Below, piece after piece: positions 9,285 through 17,592 of a DNA stretch of 64,000 nucleotides (within the stretch, counting starts at the first letter, position 1; each line of letters begins with the position of its first letter). The notes under the pieces are model-generated. The model did not search any database. It was not told where the DNA came from and worked only from the letters and a program-made list of their open reading frames with translations. The stretch spans positions 434,001-498,000 of the forward strand of contig JADJUW010000001.1 of NCBI GenBank assembly GCA_016716835.1, read 5' to 3'. Origin of the DNA: Myxococcales bacterium (GTDB lineage Bacteria > Myxococcota_A > Polyangia > Haliangiales > Haliangiaceae). The translations under genes were made by a program, and so were the position numbers.

Positions 9285-9313
9285 TTGCCTTGCCGGGGCG
9301 ACTGGAATACTAT
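9285..9313 (+). promoter_or_regulatory. Candidate sigma70-type promoter facing right
   Basis: TTGCCT (9285-9290), a 17-bp spacer, then TACTAT (9308-9313). Each hexamer matches consensus at four of six positions. A transcript would start near 9320 and run antisense to the 3' end of the mutase gene, or express the basic ORF starting at 9324. It was found by eye only. Confidence 0.25.
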
Positions 9314-9447
9314 CGCCGAATCAATGAGAGGCGTTAGACCTCGCAAAGCCGTAAAGTCGCGCAGTCAACTTGCGCTGGCTGTTGGCACGCCGGATCGTAA
9401 GGCCAAGGACGGCTCGCGACGTCGCGGCAGACGCGCCGGCGCCGTGG

Positions 9448-11079
9448 CTACAAGTACGCCGGGTCGCGGTGTTCGCCGAGCTCCTGGCGGAAGACATCGC
9501 AGATTTCGCCGAGGGTGACGTGTTGTTTGACCGCGGCTAAGATGACGGGCATGAGGTTTTGCGCCTCGTCGCGGCAGGCGGCGCGCACGGCGGCGAGCGC
9601 GCTAGCGGATGCCGCCTCGTCGCGCAACGTGCGCACGCGGGCAATGCGCTCGCGCTGCGCCTGTTCAACTTCGGCTTCGATCTTGAGCGTGGGAATTTCG
9701 CCATGCGGATCTTCGGTGACGTATTTGTTGACGCCCACCACGGTGCGCGCCTTGGCGTCGACGGCGCGTTGGAAGTCATAGGCGCTCTTGGCGATTTCGC
9801 GTTGCGGATAGCCTTCCTCGATCGCCTTGACGATGCCGCCCATCTCATCGATGCGGCGGATGTAGTCAAACGCGGCGGTTTCCATGTCACACGTCAACGC
9901 CTCGATAAAGTAGCTGCCGCCAAGCGGATCGACCACCGCGGTGACGCCGGTTTCTTCGGCGATGATTTGTTGGGTGCGCAGCGCCAGCGTAGCGGCATCC
10001 TCGGTCGGTAAGGCGTACGTCTCATCGAAGCTGTTGGTATGCAGCGACTGCGTGCCGCCGAGCACCGCCGCGAGCGCCTGCATGGTGGTGCGCACGACGT
10101 TGTTTAGCGGCTGCGGCGCCATCAGCGACACACCGGCGGTTTGCGCGTGGGTGCGCAGCAGCCATGAACGCGGGTTCTTGGCGCCGAAGCGCTCTTTCAT
10201 GATCTTCGCCCACATCCGGCGCGCGGCGCGAAACTTGGCGATTTCTTCGAAGAAGTCGTTGTGGACGTCAAAAAAGAACGACAGCCGCGGCGCAAACTCG
10301 TCGACGTCGATGCCCGCGGCAATGCCGGCCTCAACATAGCCAATGCCGTCGGCGAGCGTAAACGCCAGCTCCTGCACCGCCGTCGCGCCGGCCTCGCGAA
10401 TGTGATAGCCGCTGATCGAGATCGTATTCCATTGCGGCATGTGCTCGGTGCACCACGCCAGCATGTCGCGCGTGATGCGCATGTGGGCGCGGATCGGCGA
10501 GATCCACTCCTTTTGCGCGATGAATTCCTTGAGCATGTCGTTTTGCAACGTGCCGCGCAGCGCCGCCGGCGAGACGCCTTGTTTTTCGGCGACCGCGACA
10601 TAAAGCGCCAGCAAGATCGCCGCCGGCGCATTGATCGTCATCGACGTCGAGACCTTGTCGAGCGGAATGTCGCCAAACAGTCGCATCATGTCGTCCAGCG
10701 TGGCGACGCTGACGCCTTCGCGGCCAACCTCGCCCAGGCTGCGCGCGTGGTCCGGATCGTAGCCCATCAACGTTGGCATGTCGAAGGCGGTCGACAGGCC
10801 GGTCTGCCCTTGGCTGAGCAAAAACTTAAAGCGTTGGTTCGTGTCTTCCGGCGTGCCAAAGCCGGCGAACATGCGCATCGTCCACGGCTTGCCGCGATAC
10901 ATGGTGGCGTGCGGGCCGCGGGTATATGGATACGCGCCAGCGTCGCCGAGATGGGTTTCGCGGGTAAAGCCACGGGCCGTTAGGTCGTCAGGTCCGTAAA
11001 CGGTTTGCAACGGCAAGCCCGACAGCGTGCGCACCTCGGTGTCCGCCGCGGCTCCCTGACTTTTTTGATGCGTGGCCAT
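9448..11079 (-). CDS. Acyl-CoA mutase large (catalytic) subunit, methylmalonyl-CoA mutase family
   Basis: 543 residues from ATG 11079; the upstream in-frame extension looks non-coding. The product is the TIM-barrel half of a B12-dependent acyl-CoA mutase. It has MFAGFGTPEDTNQRFKFLL near the start and then GQTGLSTAFDMPTLMGYD, which lines the substrate channel. STSMTINAPA and SISGYHIREAGA follow, and NSFDETYALPTEDAATLALRTQQI comes late. The C-terminal cobalamin-binding domain (DxHxxG) is absent, as in two-subunit isobutyryl- or methylmalonyl-CoA mutases, where a small protein supplies it. No such small subunit is in this window. Assignment between MCM alpha and IcmA needs a tree. Confidence 0.85.
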   Translation of the reverse strand: MATHQKSQGAAADTEVRTLSGLPLQTVYGPDDLTARGFTRETHLGDAGAYPYTRGPHATMYRGKPWTMRMFAGFGTPEDTNQRFKFLLSQGQTGLSTAFDMPTLMGYDPDHARSLGEVGREGVSVATLDDMMRLFGDIPLDKVSTSMTINAPAAILLALYVAVAEKQGVSPAALRGTLQNDMLKEFIAQKEWISPIRAHMRITRDMLAWCTEHMPQWNTISISGYHIREAGATAVQELAFTLADGIGYVEAGIAAGIDVDEFAPRLSFFFDVHNDFFEEIAKFRAARRMWAKIMKERFGAKNPRSWLLRTHAQTAGVSLMAPQPLNNVVRTTMQALAAVLGGTQSLHTNSFDETYALPTEDAATLALRTQQIIAEETGVTAVVDPLGGSYFIEALTCDMETAAFDYIRRIDEMGGIVKAIEEGYPQREIAKSAYDFQRAVDAKARTVVGVNKYVTEDPHGEIPTLKIEAEVEQAQRERIARVRTLRDEAASASALAAVRAACRDEAQNLMPVILAAVKQHVTLGEICDVFRQELGEHRDPAYL

Positions 11080-11114
11080 GGCGCTTTGTACCACAGCTGG
11101 TCCACCATGAAACC

Positions 11115-11891
11115 ATGGCGGCGCAACTGAGGGACATCGTGGCGCATCTCGATAAAACCCTGGCAATCGCCGCCTTTCGCGACTACGCGCCAAACGGCTT
11201 GCAGGTGCAAGGGGCCCCCGAGGTCACGCGCATCGTCACCGGCGTGTCGGCAAATGCCGCGTTGTTTGCGCGCGCTGAGGCTCTGGGGGCCGAACTCATC
11301 GTCGTCCACCACGGCCTCATTTGGGGTGGCGGCATTGCGCGCGTTGAGGGGCTGGTCGCCGAGCGGCTGCGGCACCTCTTGACGGGGCGCATCTCGCTCG
11401 CGGCGTATCATTTGCCGCTCGATGCTCATGCAACGCTTGGTAACAATGCTGGCCTTGTCGAGGCGATGGGGCTGGTCGGTGCCGACGAGGCCTTCGGCGA
11501 TGTACGTGGCTACCCGCTTGGCGTCGCCGTTACCTTGGCTGCGCCCATGCCTCGCGATGAGTTGGTGCAGCGTGCCGCGCGGCTGCGTGGCGGCACCGAC
11601 TCGCCGCCGTTCGTGTTTAACCACGGCCCCGCACAGGTGCGCAAGGTAGGCCTTTGCACGGGTGCGGCGTCGGACCTGCTCGAGGCCGCAAGCGCGGCGG
11701 GGTGTGATGCCTTTGTCACCGGTGAGCTCGCGGAGCGCGCGCAAGAGGTAGCGGCAGAGCTCGGCATCACGCTGATCGCCGCGGGCCATCATGCGACCGA
11801 AACGTTTGGCGCCGCGCGCCTCGCAAAAGAGCTGGCGCGCGCGTTTCCCACCGTGCGATCAGAATTTGTGAATGTGCCCGGCGCGCTATAG
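11115..11891 (+). CDS. NIF3-like dinuclear metal-centre protein
   Basis: 258 residues from ATG 11115, divergent from the mutase with only 35 bp between the start codons. Family features are an N-terminal PNGLQVQG, the VVHHGLIW metal-ligand His pair near 62-69, an AYHLPLDAH strand-helix (about 95-103) and the C-terminal GHHATE near 231, which supplies the remaining metal ligands. NIF3/YbgI proteins form toroidal hexamers with two bound metals. Some have been annotated as GTP cyclohydrolase 1 type 2, but the physiological reaction is uncertain. The length fits the short single-domain form without the inserted PII-like domain. Confidence 0.88.
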   Translation: MAAQLRDIVAHLDKTLAIAAFRDYAPNGLQVQGAPEVTRIVTGVSANAALFARAEALGAELIVVHHGLIWGGGIARVEGLVAERLRHLLTGRISLAAYHLPLDAHATLGNNAGLVEAMGLVGADEAFGDVRGYPLGVAVTLAAPMPRDELVQRAARLRGGTDSPPFVFNHGPAQVRKVGLCTGAASDLLEAASAAGCDAFVTGELAERAQEVAAELGITLIAAGHHATETFGAARLAKELARAFPTVRSEFVNVPGAL

Positions 11892-11923
11892 TCGCTCGGC
11901 TTCTTGGGGTAACCTGCTTGCGC

Positions 11924-12979
11924 ATGGGACGGCCACACGGGCAACGCATACAGGGCAGCGCGCCACCCGTCGTCGCGGCGCCCAGCGGGCCGTCGAACTT
12001 GCCGCGCGGCGTGCGCGATTTGTTACCCGCTGAGGCCCTGGCGCGCAAAGGCCTCGGCGACGCGCTGCTTGGCGTGTTTTCGCGCGCGGGCTTTTCATAT
12101 GTCGCGACCCCAATGTTTGAATACGCCGACGTGCTTGGCAAGGGCCTGGGCGCCGGCGTCGACCTTGCGCTGCGCTTTGTCGAGCCCGGCTCGGGCGACT
12201 TCCTCGCCGTGCGGCCCGACTTTACGCCGCAACTCGCTCGCTTAGTGGCGCAGCGCTATCGCGACCATGCCGACGATTTGCGCCTCTGCTACGAGGGCGC
12301 GGTGTATCGCGTACAAGCAGGGCACGGCCCGCGCGAAATCGCCCAGGCCGGCGTTGAACGCTTTGGCCACGGTCAGGCGGCCGCCGACGCTGAGGTCCTT
12401 GGCTTGGCGTGCGCGGTGATGGCACCCGCCGCCTTGCGGACGCGAGGCACGCTGCAACATGCCACCATCGAAATCGGCCACGTCGCGCCCACGCAGTGGT
12501 TGTTGTCGCAGGCCGACGCCGCGTCAAATGGCCCGCTGGTCGCGGCGTTGCGCACCAAGAATTGGCCGCAGGCCGTCAACGCCGCGCAGGGGTTGCCGGC
12601 GCAGGCGAGGCGCCTCATGACGGCGCTGTTTGAGCTGACGGATGGCAGCCGCGGTGGCGCGACCGACATGCTCGCTGCGGCCTTGGCATTGCCGTGGCCG
12701 AGCCAGGTCCGGACGTCGCTTGATGGGCTAGCCGCCACCGTTGCGCTCGTGTTGCCTAAGGCCCGCGGCCTCAAGGTGTTGATCGATTTGTGCGAAATTC
12801 GCGGCTTTGATTATTACACCGGCCTGCGGTTCGCCGGTTATGCGCGCGGTTTTGGCGACGCGATTTTGGCGGGCGGCAGATACGATGGGCTCGTCGCGCG
12901 CTATGGCCGCGACGTCCCTGCGGTCGGCTTTGCGGTCGATATCGAGGGCGTTCATCAGTGTCTTGAGCAAGGAGCATAA
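11924..12979 (+). CDS. hisZ: ATP phosphoribosyltransferase regulatory subunit HisZ
   Basis: A histidyl-tRNA-synthetase-like protein that pairs with short-form HisG to catalyse and regulate the first step of histidine biosynthesis. The 351 residues from ATG 11924 show the class II aaRS fold: LPRGVRDLLPAEA at the start, DFTPQLARLVA (motif 2 region), YEGAVYRVQ, and IRGFDYYTGLRFAGY with GGRYDGLVARYG late. The anticodon-binding domain of true HisRS is missing, which marks it as HisZ. It ends 2 bp before purA, the usual hisZ-purA pairing in proteobacteria. hisG is not in the window. Confidence 0.9.
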   Translation: MGRPHGQRIQGSAPPVVAAPSGPSNLPRGVRDLLPAEALARKGLGDALLGVFSRAGFSYVATPMFEYADVLGKGLGAGVDLALRFVEPGSGDFLAVRPDFTPQLARLVAQRYRDHADDLRLCYEGAVYRVQAGHGPREIAQAGVERFGHGQAAADAEVLGLACAVMAPAALRTRGTLQHATIEIGHVAPTQWLLSQADAASNGPLVAALRTKNWPQAVNAAQGLPAQARRLMTALFELTDGSRGGATDMLAAALALPWPSQVRTSLDGLAATVALVLPKARGLKVLIDLCEIRGFDYYTGLRFAGYARGFGDAILAGGRYDGLVARYGRDVPAVGFAVDIEGVHQCLEQGA

Positions 12980-12981
12980 GC

Positions 12982-14274
12982 ATGGCAGTCGTCGTAGTGG
13001 TTGGTGCGCAATGGGGTGATGAGGGCAAGGGCAAGGTCGTCGACATCTGGACCGAGCGAGCCAACGTCGTCGTTCGCTATGGCGGCGGCGCCAATGCCGG
13101 CCACACGTTGGTGATTGGCGATACCAAGCTGCTGACGCATCTCATCCCGTCGGGGGTTTTGCATCCGCATAAGCGCTGCGTGCTCGGCGATGGCATGGTC
13201 ATCGATCCGCATACGCTGCTCGAAGAAATTGCCGAGTGCAAAGGTAAGGGCCTGCTCGCCCACGGCGAACTCTTGGTCGGCCTTGGCGCGCACGTGATTC
13301 TGCCCTATCACAAGCTGCTGGAGGCGGTGCGGGAAGAACGTCGCGGCGCGATAGGTACCACGCGGCGAGGCATCGGCCCGGCGTATGAGGCCAAGGCGGC
13401 GCGGCGAGGCGTGCGCATGCGCGATCTCTACAAGCCAGCAAGGCTGCGCGAACTGGTCGAACGCAACGTCGAAGAGATGAGTCCAATCCTCGCGCATTTT
13501 GGCGCGCCCGTGCCCGACGCCGCGATGATCAATCAATGGATCGCCGCGGCCCTGGCCGCGGGCGAGGCCTTGCGGTCATTTGTCGGCGATGCGGGCGCGT
13601 TTGTCGCCGCCGCCATTGCGCGGGGCGAGCACGTGCTGTTCGAAGGCGCCCAGGGCACGCTGCTCGACCTCGACCACGGCACGTATCCCTTTGTCACGTC
13701 GTCGTCGACGCTGGCGGCGGGCGCCTGCCAAAGCGTTGGCATTGGCCCCACGCTGGTTGATACCGTGGTCGGCATCAGCAAGGCCTACGCAACGCGCGTC
13801 GGCAGCGGACCGTTTCCGACCGAGCTAAACGACGCCTTGGGCGAGTCAATTCGCCAAAAAGGTTTTGAATTTGGCTCCACCACGGGACGGCCGCGGCGCT
13901 GCGGCTGGCTCGACGCCGCCGCCTTGCGGCTTGCGGTTCGGTTGTCAGGCATCACGGGGGTGGCGCTGACCAAGCTCGACGTGCTCGCCGGCCTGCCAGA
14001 GGTCAAAATGTGCGTCGCCTACGATCTAGATGGCACGCGCCTGCTCGAGCCTCCACAAGATTTGGACGATTTGGCGCGCTGCACGCCAATCTACGAAACC
14101 TTCGCCGGCTGGCCCGAATTGCCTAAGCGCGCCGCCTCGGTGGCGGCCTTGCCGCCCACCGTGGGCGCCTATGTTGCAGCGATCGAGCGGGTGGCTGGGG
14201 TGAAAATGGCCATGGTGTCGCTGGGGCCTGACCGGGCCGAGACGATTGCGATTTCCGACCCCTTCGCCAGCTAG
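12982..14274 (+). CDS. purA: Adenylosuccinate synthetase
   Basis: Converts IMP and aspartate to adenylosuccinate using GTP, the first committed step to AMP. The 430-residue length is typical. The N-terminus VVVVGAQWGDEGKGK carries the P-loop-like glycine-rich motif. Other diagnostic segments are YGGGANAGHT, the IGTTRRGIGPAYEAKA loop, FEGAQGTLLDLDHGTYPFVTSS, and the late STTGRPRRCGWLD that closes on aspartate. A strong ribosome binding site (AAGGAG, 7 bp from ATG) lies inside the end of hisZ, so the two genes form an operon. Confidence 0.97.
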   Translation: MAVVVVVGAQWGDEGKGKVVDIWTERANVVVRYGGGANAGHTLVIGDTKLLTHLIPSGVLHPHKRCVLGDGMVIDPHTLLEEIAECKGKGLLAHGELLVGLGAHVILPYHKLLEAVREERRGAIGTTRRGIGPAYEAKAARRGVRMRDLYKPARLRELVERNVEEMSPILAHFGAPVPDAAMINQWIAAALAAGEALRSFVGDAGAFVAAAIARGEHVLFEGAQGTLLDLDHGTYPFVTSSSTLAAGACQSVGIGPTLVDTVVGISKAYATRVGSGPFPTELNDALGESIRQKGFEFGSTTGRPRRCGWLDAAALRLAVRLSGITGVALTKLDVLAGLPEVKMCVAYDLDGTRLLEPPQDLDDLARCTPIYETFAGWPELPKRAASVAALPPTVGAYVAAIERVAGVKMAMVSLGPDRAETIAISDPFAS

Positions 14275-14370
14275 CAGTGGGGGCCGAGCGTAGGCCGACC
14301 CGCCATAGCGGTTCAGGCTTATGGAGGTGTGTAAATAAGTCACCCCTTGGCATTCAAAGACCCTAAGACT

Positions 14371-14399
14371 TTCGCCAGCTTGCGCGGTAATGCTACAAT
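14371..14399 (+). promoter_or_regulatory. Candidate promoter of the zinc-ribbon/GYF gene
   Basis: TACAAT (14394-14399) is a five-of-six -10 box. A poor -35 (TTCGCC, 14371-14376) lies 17 bp upstream. A+T content rises here inside the 200-bp gap between purA and the next gene, which is otherwise empty. Confidence 0.35.
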
Positions 14400-14474
14400 T
14401 TAATCGCCGATGCAATATTTTCACCAAGGCCGGGCGCAGCTCGCGAGTCTCATGGTGGAGCGAAGGATAGACCC

Positions 14475-16085
14475 ATGAAGATTGTATGCGACGCCTGTTC
14501 TGCCAAGTACTCCATTGCGGACGACAAGGTCAGAGGCAAATCGGTAAAGATTAAATGCAAGAAGTGCAACAACGTCATCTTCGTCAAGGGCGAAGAGGTT
14601 GCGGCGCCAGCAGGTGCGGAAGAAGCCCACGATACGCGCGTGTTTGGATACAATGATGCGCCCGCCGGCGAAGAGCCGGTTTGGCACGTTGTGATCGATT
14701 CCGAGCAGGTCGGGCCAATCACCGCCAGCGACCTCAAGCAACGGATTGCCGATGGCCAGGTCGACGCCGACTCGTACGTGTGGCGCGAAGGCTTTGACGA
14801 TTGGCAACCCGTTAGTGGCGTCGCCGAATTTGCGGGCGTTGCCTCGGCGGGTCAAACCATGCGCAGCGATCTCGGCGCACTGCCCGCGGTTTCGCGTGCC
14901 GCGGATGACGTCGCATCAGATTTATTTGGCGCACGCGCTGCCGCGCCGGCCGCGGCTCAGCCCGCACCCGCGGGCGACGGTCGCATGCGCGGCGAGCGCA
15001 ATGAAAACTCAGTGTTGTTTTCGCTGAGCAATCTCGCCTCGTTGACGTCGGATGCGCCGCGTTCGTCTGCGGCTTCCGGGTCGAGCTCATCGGCCGGCCG
15101 CGCTCAGGCCGGTGGCAGCGAGGGCTCGGGGCTCATAGATATTCGCTCGATGGCAAGCGCCTACATGGGTGAGCGAGCCCCGGCGCGCAACACCGGGCGG
15201 GTTGGCTCGATGGACGACATCCCGGTGTTCTCTGGCGCCGCGTTTGCCGAGCCCGCGGTGATTTTGCCGCCAACCTCGCGTTCGTCATCCAACAATAAGG
15301 TCCTCTACGGGCTGATCGGCGCGGTCGGCCTGCTCGCCGTTGCCGCCATCGTTTTGGTGTTGTTCGTGTTTAATAAAGACAAGGCGAGTACCGTTGCGGT
15401 GGCGCCGCCGCTCGATCCTTCGCTCAAGGTGCCACCGACCGGCGCCGCCGGCACAATTCCAGCCGACCCAGCCGACGACGCGGCCGCGCCTGCTGGCACC
15501 GACACCGGCGCACCCGCGACGGGGACGCCGCCAACGCCGGTTGCGGCGGCAACCGACACTAAGCCCGAGCCGAGTACCAAGCCTGCAAGCGATCCCAAAC
15601 CATCGAGTTCCTCGCGCGACTCGCGCAAGCCCGATCGGTCGTCGTCGAGCTCATCTTCTTCGTCCACAGCGGCTTCGTCGCGAACGCCCGAGGTTGCGCC
15701 TACGCCAAAAGCCGACGCCAAAGGGTGCTCTGAAGTCGATTGCCTCTTGGCGGAAAAAAAGCCGGCGTGCTGCGCCAAATACGGCGGCAAGCCCGTCAAA
15801 ACCGAGTCCAGCAGCAGCGGGCTTGACGAAGACTTAGACAAGGCGGCGATTCAGAGCGGGGTTGCCAAGGTGCAAGCGCGCGCCAAATCCTGCAGCACGA
15901 AATCGAGCGCCAAAGGCAAGGTTAAGGTCCGCGTGCGGGTAGGCGGCGATGGCTCGGTGTCGAGCACCAGCGTGCTTGAGTCCCCCGACGACGCGCTGGG
16001 TTCATGCGTTGCCGCGGCGCTGCAGAAGGCCAGCTTCAAGAAAACGCAAAACGGCGCCACCTTTACGTTTCCGATGACATTTTAG
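14475..16085 (+). CDS. Zinc-ribbon + GYF + TM protein with TonB/AgmX-like C-terminus
   Basis: 536 residues. Cys 5, 8, 28 and 31 form an MJ0042-type zinc ribbon (VCDACSAKY...KCKKCNN). A GYF_2-like domain (about 70-115) contains QVGPITASDLKQRI and DSYVWREGFDDW. A disordered Ala/Ser-rich stretch carries a short ENSVLFSL motif at 177-184. One TM helix (about 276-299) precedes a long Pro/Ala/Ser linker and a C-terminal TonB-like domain (VRVGGDGSVSSTSV...FTFPMTF) with paired cysteines. This architecture is known from AgmX/PglI-type proteins of myxobacteria, linked there to motility or envelope-spanning machines. The N-terminus would be cytoplasmic and the TonB-like end periplasmic. The exact partner is unknown. 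Confidence 0.8.
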   Translation: MKIVCDACSAKYSIADDKVRGKSVKIKCKKCNNVIFVKGEEVAAPAGAEEAHDTRVFGYNDAPAGEEPVWHVVIDSEQVGPITASDLKQRIADGQVDADSYVWREGFDDWQPVSGVAEFAGVASAGQTMRSDLGALPAVSRAADDVASDLFGARAAAPAAAQPAPAGDGRMRGERNENSVLFSLSNLASLTSDAPRSSAASGSSSSAGRAQAGGSEGSGLIDIRSMASAYMGERAPARNTGRVGSMDDIPVFSGAAFAEPAVILPPTSRSSSNNKVLYGLIGAVGLLAVAAIVLVLFVFNKDKASTVAVAPPLDPSLKVPPTGAAGTIPADPADDAAAPAGTDTGAPATGTPPTPVAAATDTKPEPSTKPASDPKPSSSSRDSRKPDRSSSSSSSSSTAASSRTPEVAPTPKADAKGCSEVDCLLAEKKPACCAKYGGKPVKTESSSSGLDEDLDKAAIQSGVAKVQARAKSCSTKSSAKGKVKVRVRVGGDGSVSSTSVLESPDDALGSCVAAALQKASFKKTQNGATFTFPMTF

Positions 16086-16220
16086 CCAAGACGAGCCGAC
16101 CGCGCGCCGCGTCGAGTGCGTGCGATTGTGCACAGAGGATCGTTTTGACGCGTTGCGTTCGCCGTGACTGGTGACAGTGAACATTGACGATGTTCGGTTG
16201 GCGTGTAAGCGTCTGACGCT

Positions 16221-17576
16221 ATGAGAGCTATTATTGATAACTACGTACGTCTTGCCGCGCTATTGCTGGTGGGCGCACTGACGCTAAGTTGCGATGGCGG
16301 TGGAGGGACCGACAATCTGCCCGCCCCGACCAGCTGTGAAGGCGAAACGATCGAACCGCGCACAGGCGATGCGGCGGTGCTGCTCTCGGAGCTTTCGATC
16401 GGGGCGCTCGGGGACGGCTTTGACTATAACGACGATGGCACGCCCGACAATAAGTTGGCGCCGCTGGGAGGGCTGGCCAATCCAGCCATCATCACGGCCT
16501 TTGAACGCCGCGAAATCGGCATCGCGTTTGAATACTTTGACATGCCGAGCCTCGCCGCAGATACCTGCGTCAAGTTTGGCGTCTCCCTGGCGCGCCTCCG
16601 ACGCGACGATGACGGCGACGACAAGGTCGCGGGTGTCGGCGGCGGTGATTGCAATGATAACGACAACCTCATCTTCCCTGGCACCGCAGAAATCGCGGAC
16701 AATGGCAAAGACGATAACTGCGATGGTCAAGCCGACGAAGGCGGTACGCTTTCCACCACCGATACCGACGCCGACAGCCAAACGGTCGCCGAGGGCGACT
16801 GCGACGATACCAACGCAACGGTGAAGCACGGCGCCGCTGAAATTTGCGGCGACGGCCTCGACAACGACTGCGATGGCGTCGCCGACGGCGGCCCGAATGA
16901 AACGTGTAATCCGTTTGACGAGACGCCGGAGACCATCGCGCTTGATGCGTTGTCTTTTGACGCCAATGGCGATCCGGTGCTGTCGTTTGAGGCCGGGGAA
17001 ATCACCGCGGCCGGTGATGGCTTTCGCCTCTCCGCTGGCCCCTCGGTGTTTTCGTTGTCGCTGCCTATCAACGACATCACGCTGCAGCTAACGCTCAGCG
17101 GCGCACGCATCGCGGCCGACATCGCCGAGGTCGATGGCGGCTATGTGCTCACCAATGCGCGCCTTGGCGGCGTCATCGACTCGGTGACCGCGGATACGGT
17201 GCGTGGCTTTGAGGAAGAAACCATCGGCCTGCGGCCCGAGGACTCGCTGCTCGATGTGATCTACGCCAACTCGCTGGGCCAACTGCTCGCGCTGCCCAAC
17301 AGCACCGCCAAGCCCGGCTGCAAGACGCCCGACATCGACATCGACGGCGATGGCCTCGAGACGTTCTGCGGCTCGACCGATTCAGAATTCGAGAACACGG
17401 TCGACCTCTGCATCGACGGCGACGGCACGGAAATCATGGATGAGGTGGATGGCGACGGCGTCGTTACCAAGCATTGCACCGAGGCGCTGGATGGCGACGG
17501 CAAGCCGCGCTTTGTCGACGGCATCTCGGTAGCCCTGAAGTTCGGCGCGGTGCCGGTGTTGTTCGCGGCCGATTAA
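16221..17576 (+). CDS. Lipoprotein with two MopE-type metal-binding motifs
   Basis: 451 residues. Signal peptide with LTLSC lipobox, then a Gly run. Two copies of the MopE/putative metal-binding motif lie at about 142-173 (DCNDNDN...NGKDDNCDGQADEG) and 193-224 (DCDDTNA...DGLDNDCDGVADGG). They are Asp/Asn/Cys-rich loops expected to bind Ca2+ or another divalent ion. The middle is a beta-rich domain (about 235-350). More Asp-rich loops (DIDIDGDGLETFCG, DGDGTEIMDEVDGDG) lie near the C-terminus and resemble EF-hand or dockerin loops. Cell-surface proteins with these motifs are common in myxobacteria. No catalytic motif is seen, so a structural or adhesive role is an inference. It lies 16 bp upstream of the first MCE gene. 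Confidence 0.75.
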   Translation: MRAIIDNYVRLAALLLVGALTLSCDGGGGTDNLPAPTSCEGETIEPRTGDAAVLLSELSIGALGDGFDYNDDGTPDNKLAPLGGLANPAIITAFERREIGIAFEYFDMPSLAADTCVKFGVSLARLRRDDDGDDKVAGVGGGDCNDNDNLIFPGTAEIADNGKDDNCDGQADEGGTLSTTDTDADSQTVAEGDCDDTNATVKHGAAEICGDGLDNDCDGVADGGPNETCNPFDETPETIALDALSFDANGDPVLSFEAGEITAAGDGFRLSAGPSVFSLSLPINDITLQLTLSGARIAADIAEVDGGYVLTNARLGGVIDSVTADTVRGFEEETIGLRPEDSLLDVIYANSLGQLLALPNSTAKPGCKTPDIDIDGDGLETFCGSTDSEFENTVDLCIDGDGTEIMDEVDGDGVVTKHCTEALDGDGKPRFVDGISVALKFGAVPVLFAAD

Positions 17577-17592
17577 GCGATACACTTGGCCC

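Larger units (their letters stand above)
8963..9447. other. Intergenic interval upstream of plsX, no convincing gene
   Basis: About 485 bp between the plsX start and the mutase stop, both on the minus strand. It is more A+T-rich in places than its surroundings. It holds a GC-rich inverted repeat at 9216-9252 and a promoter-like pair facing right at 9285-9313. An ORF from ATG 9324 would encode a very basic 64-residue peptide, but its second half is antisense to the mutase C-terminus, so I do not call it. The plsX promoter should also lie here but I could not pick a clear one. Confidence 0.4.

Noticed and set aside
8963..9447. Basic 64-residue ORF from ATG 9324
   Set aside because: Second half is antisense to the mutase C-terminus and the composition is Arg-rich noise; kept only as a weak finding.
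15640..15680. Serine-codon repeats (TCG/TCT run) as a satellite
   Set aside because: They encode the poly-Ser linker of the zinc-ribbon/GYF protein and vary in codon use.
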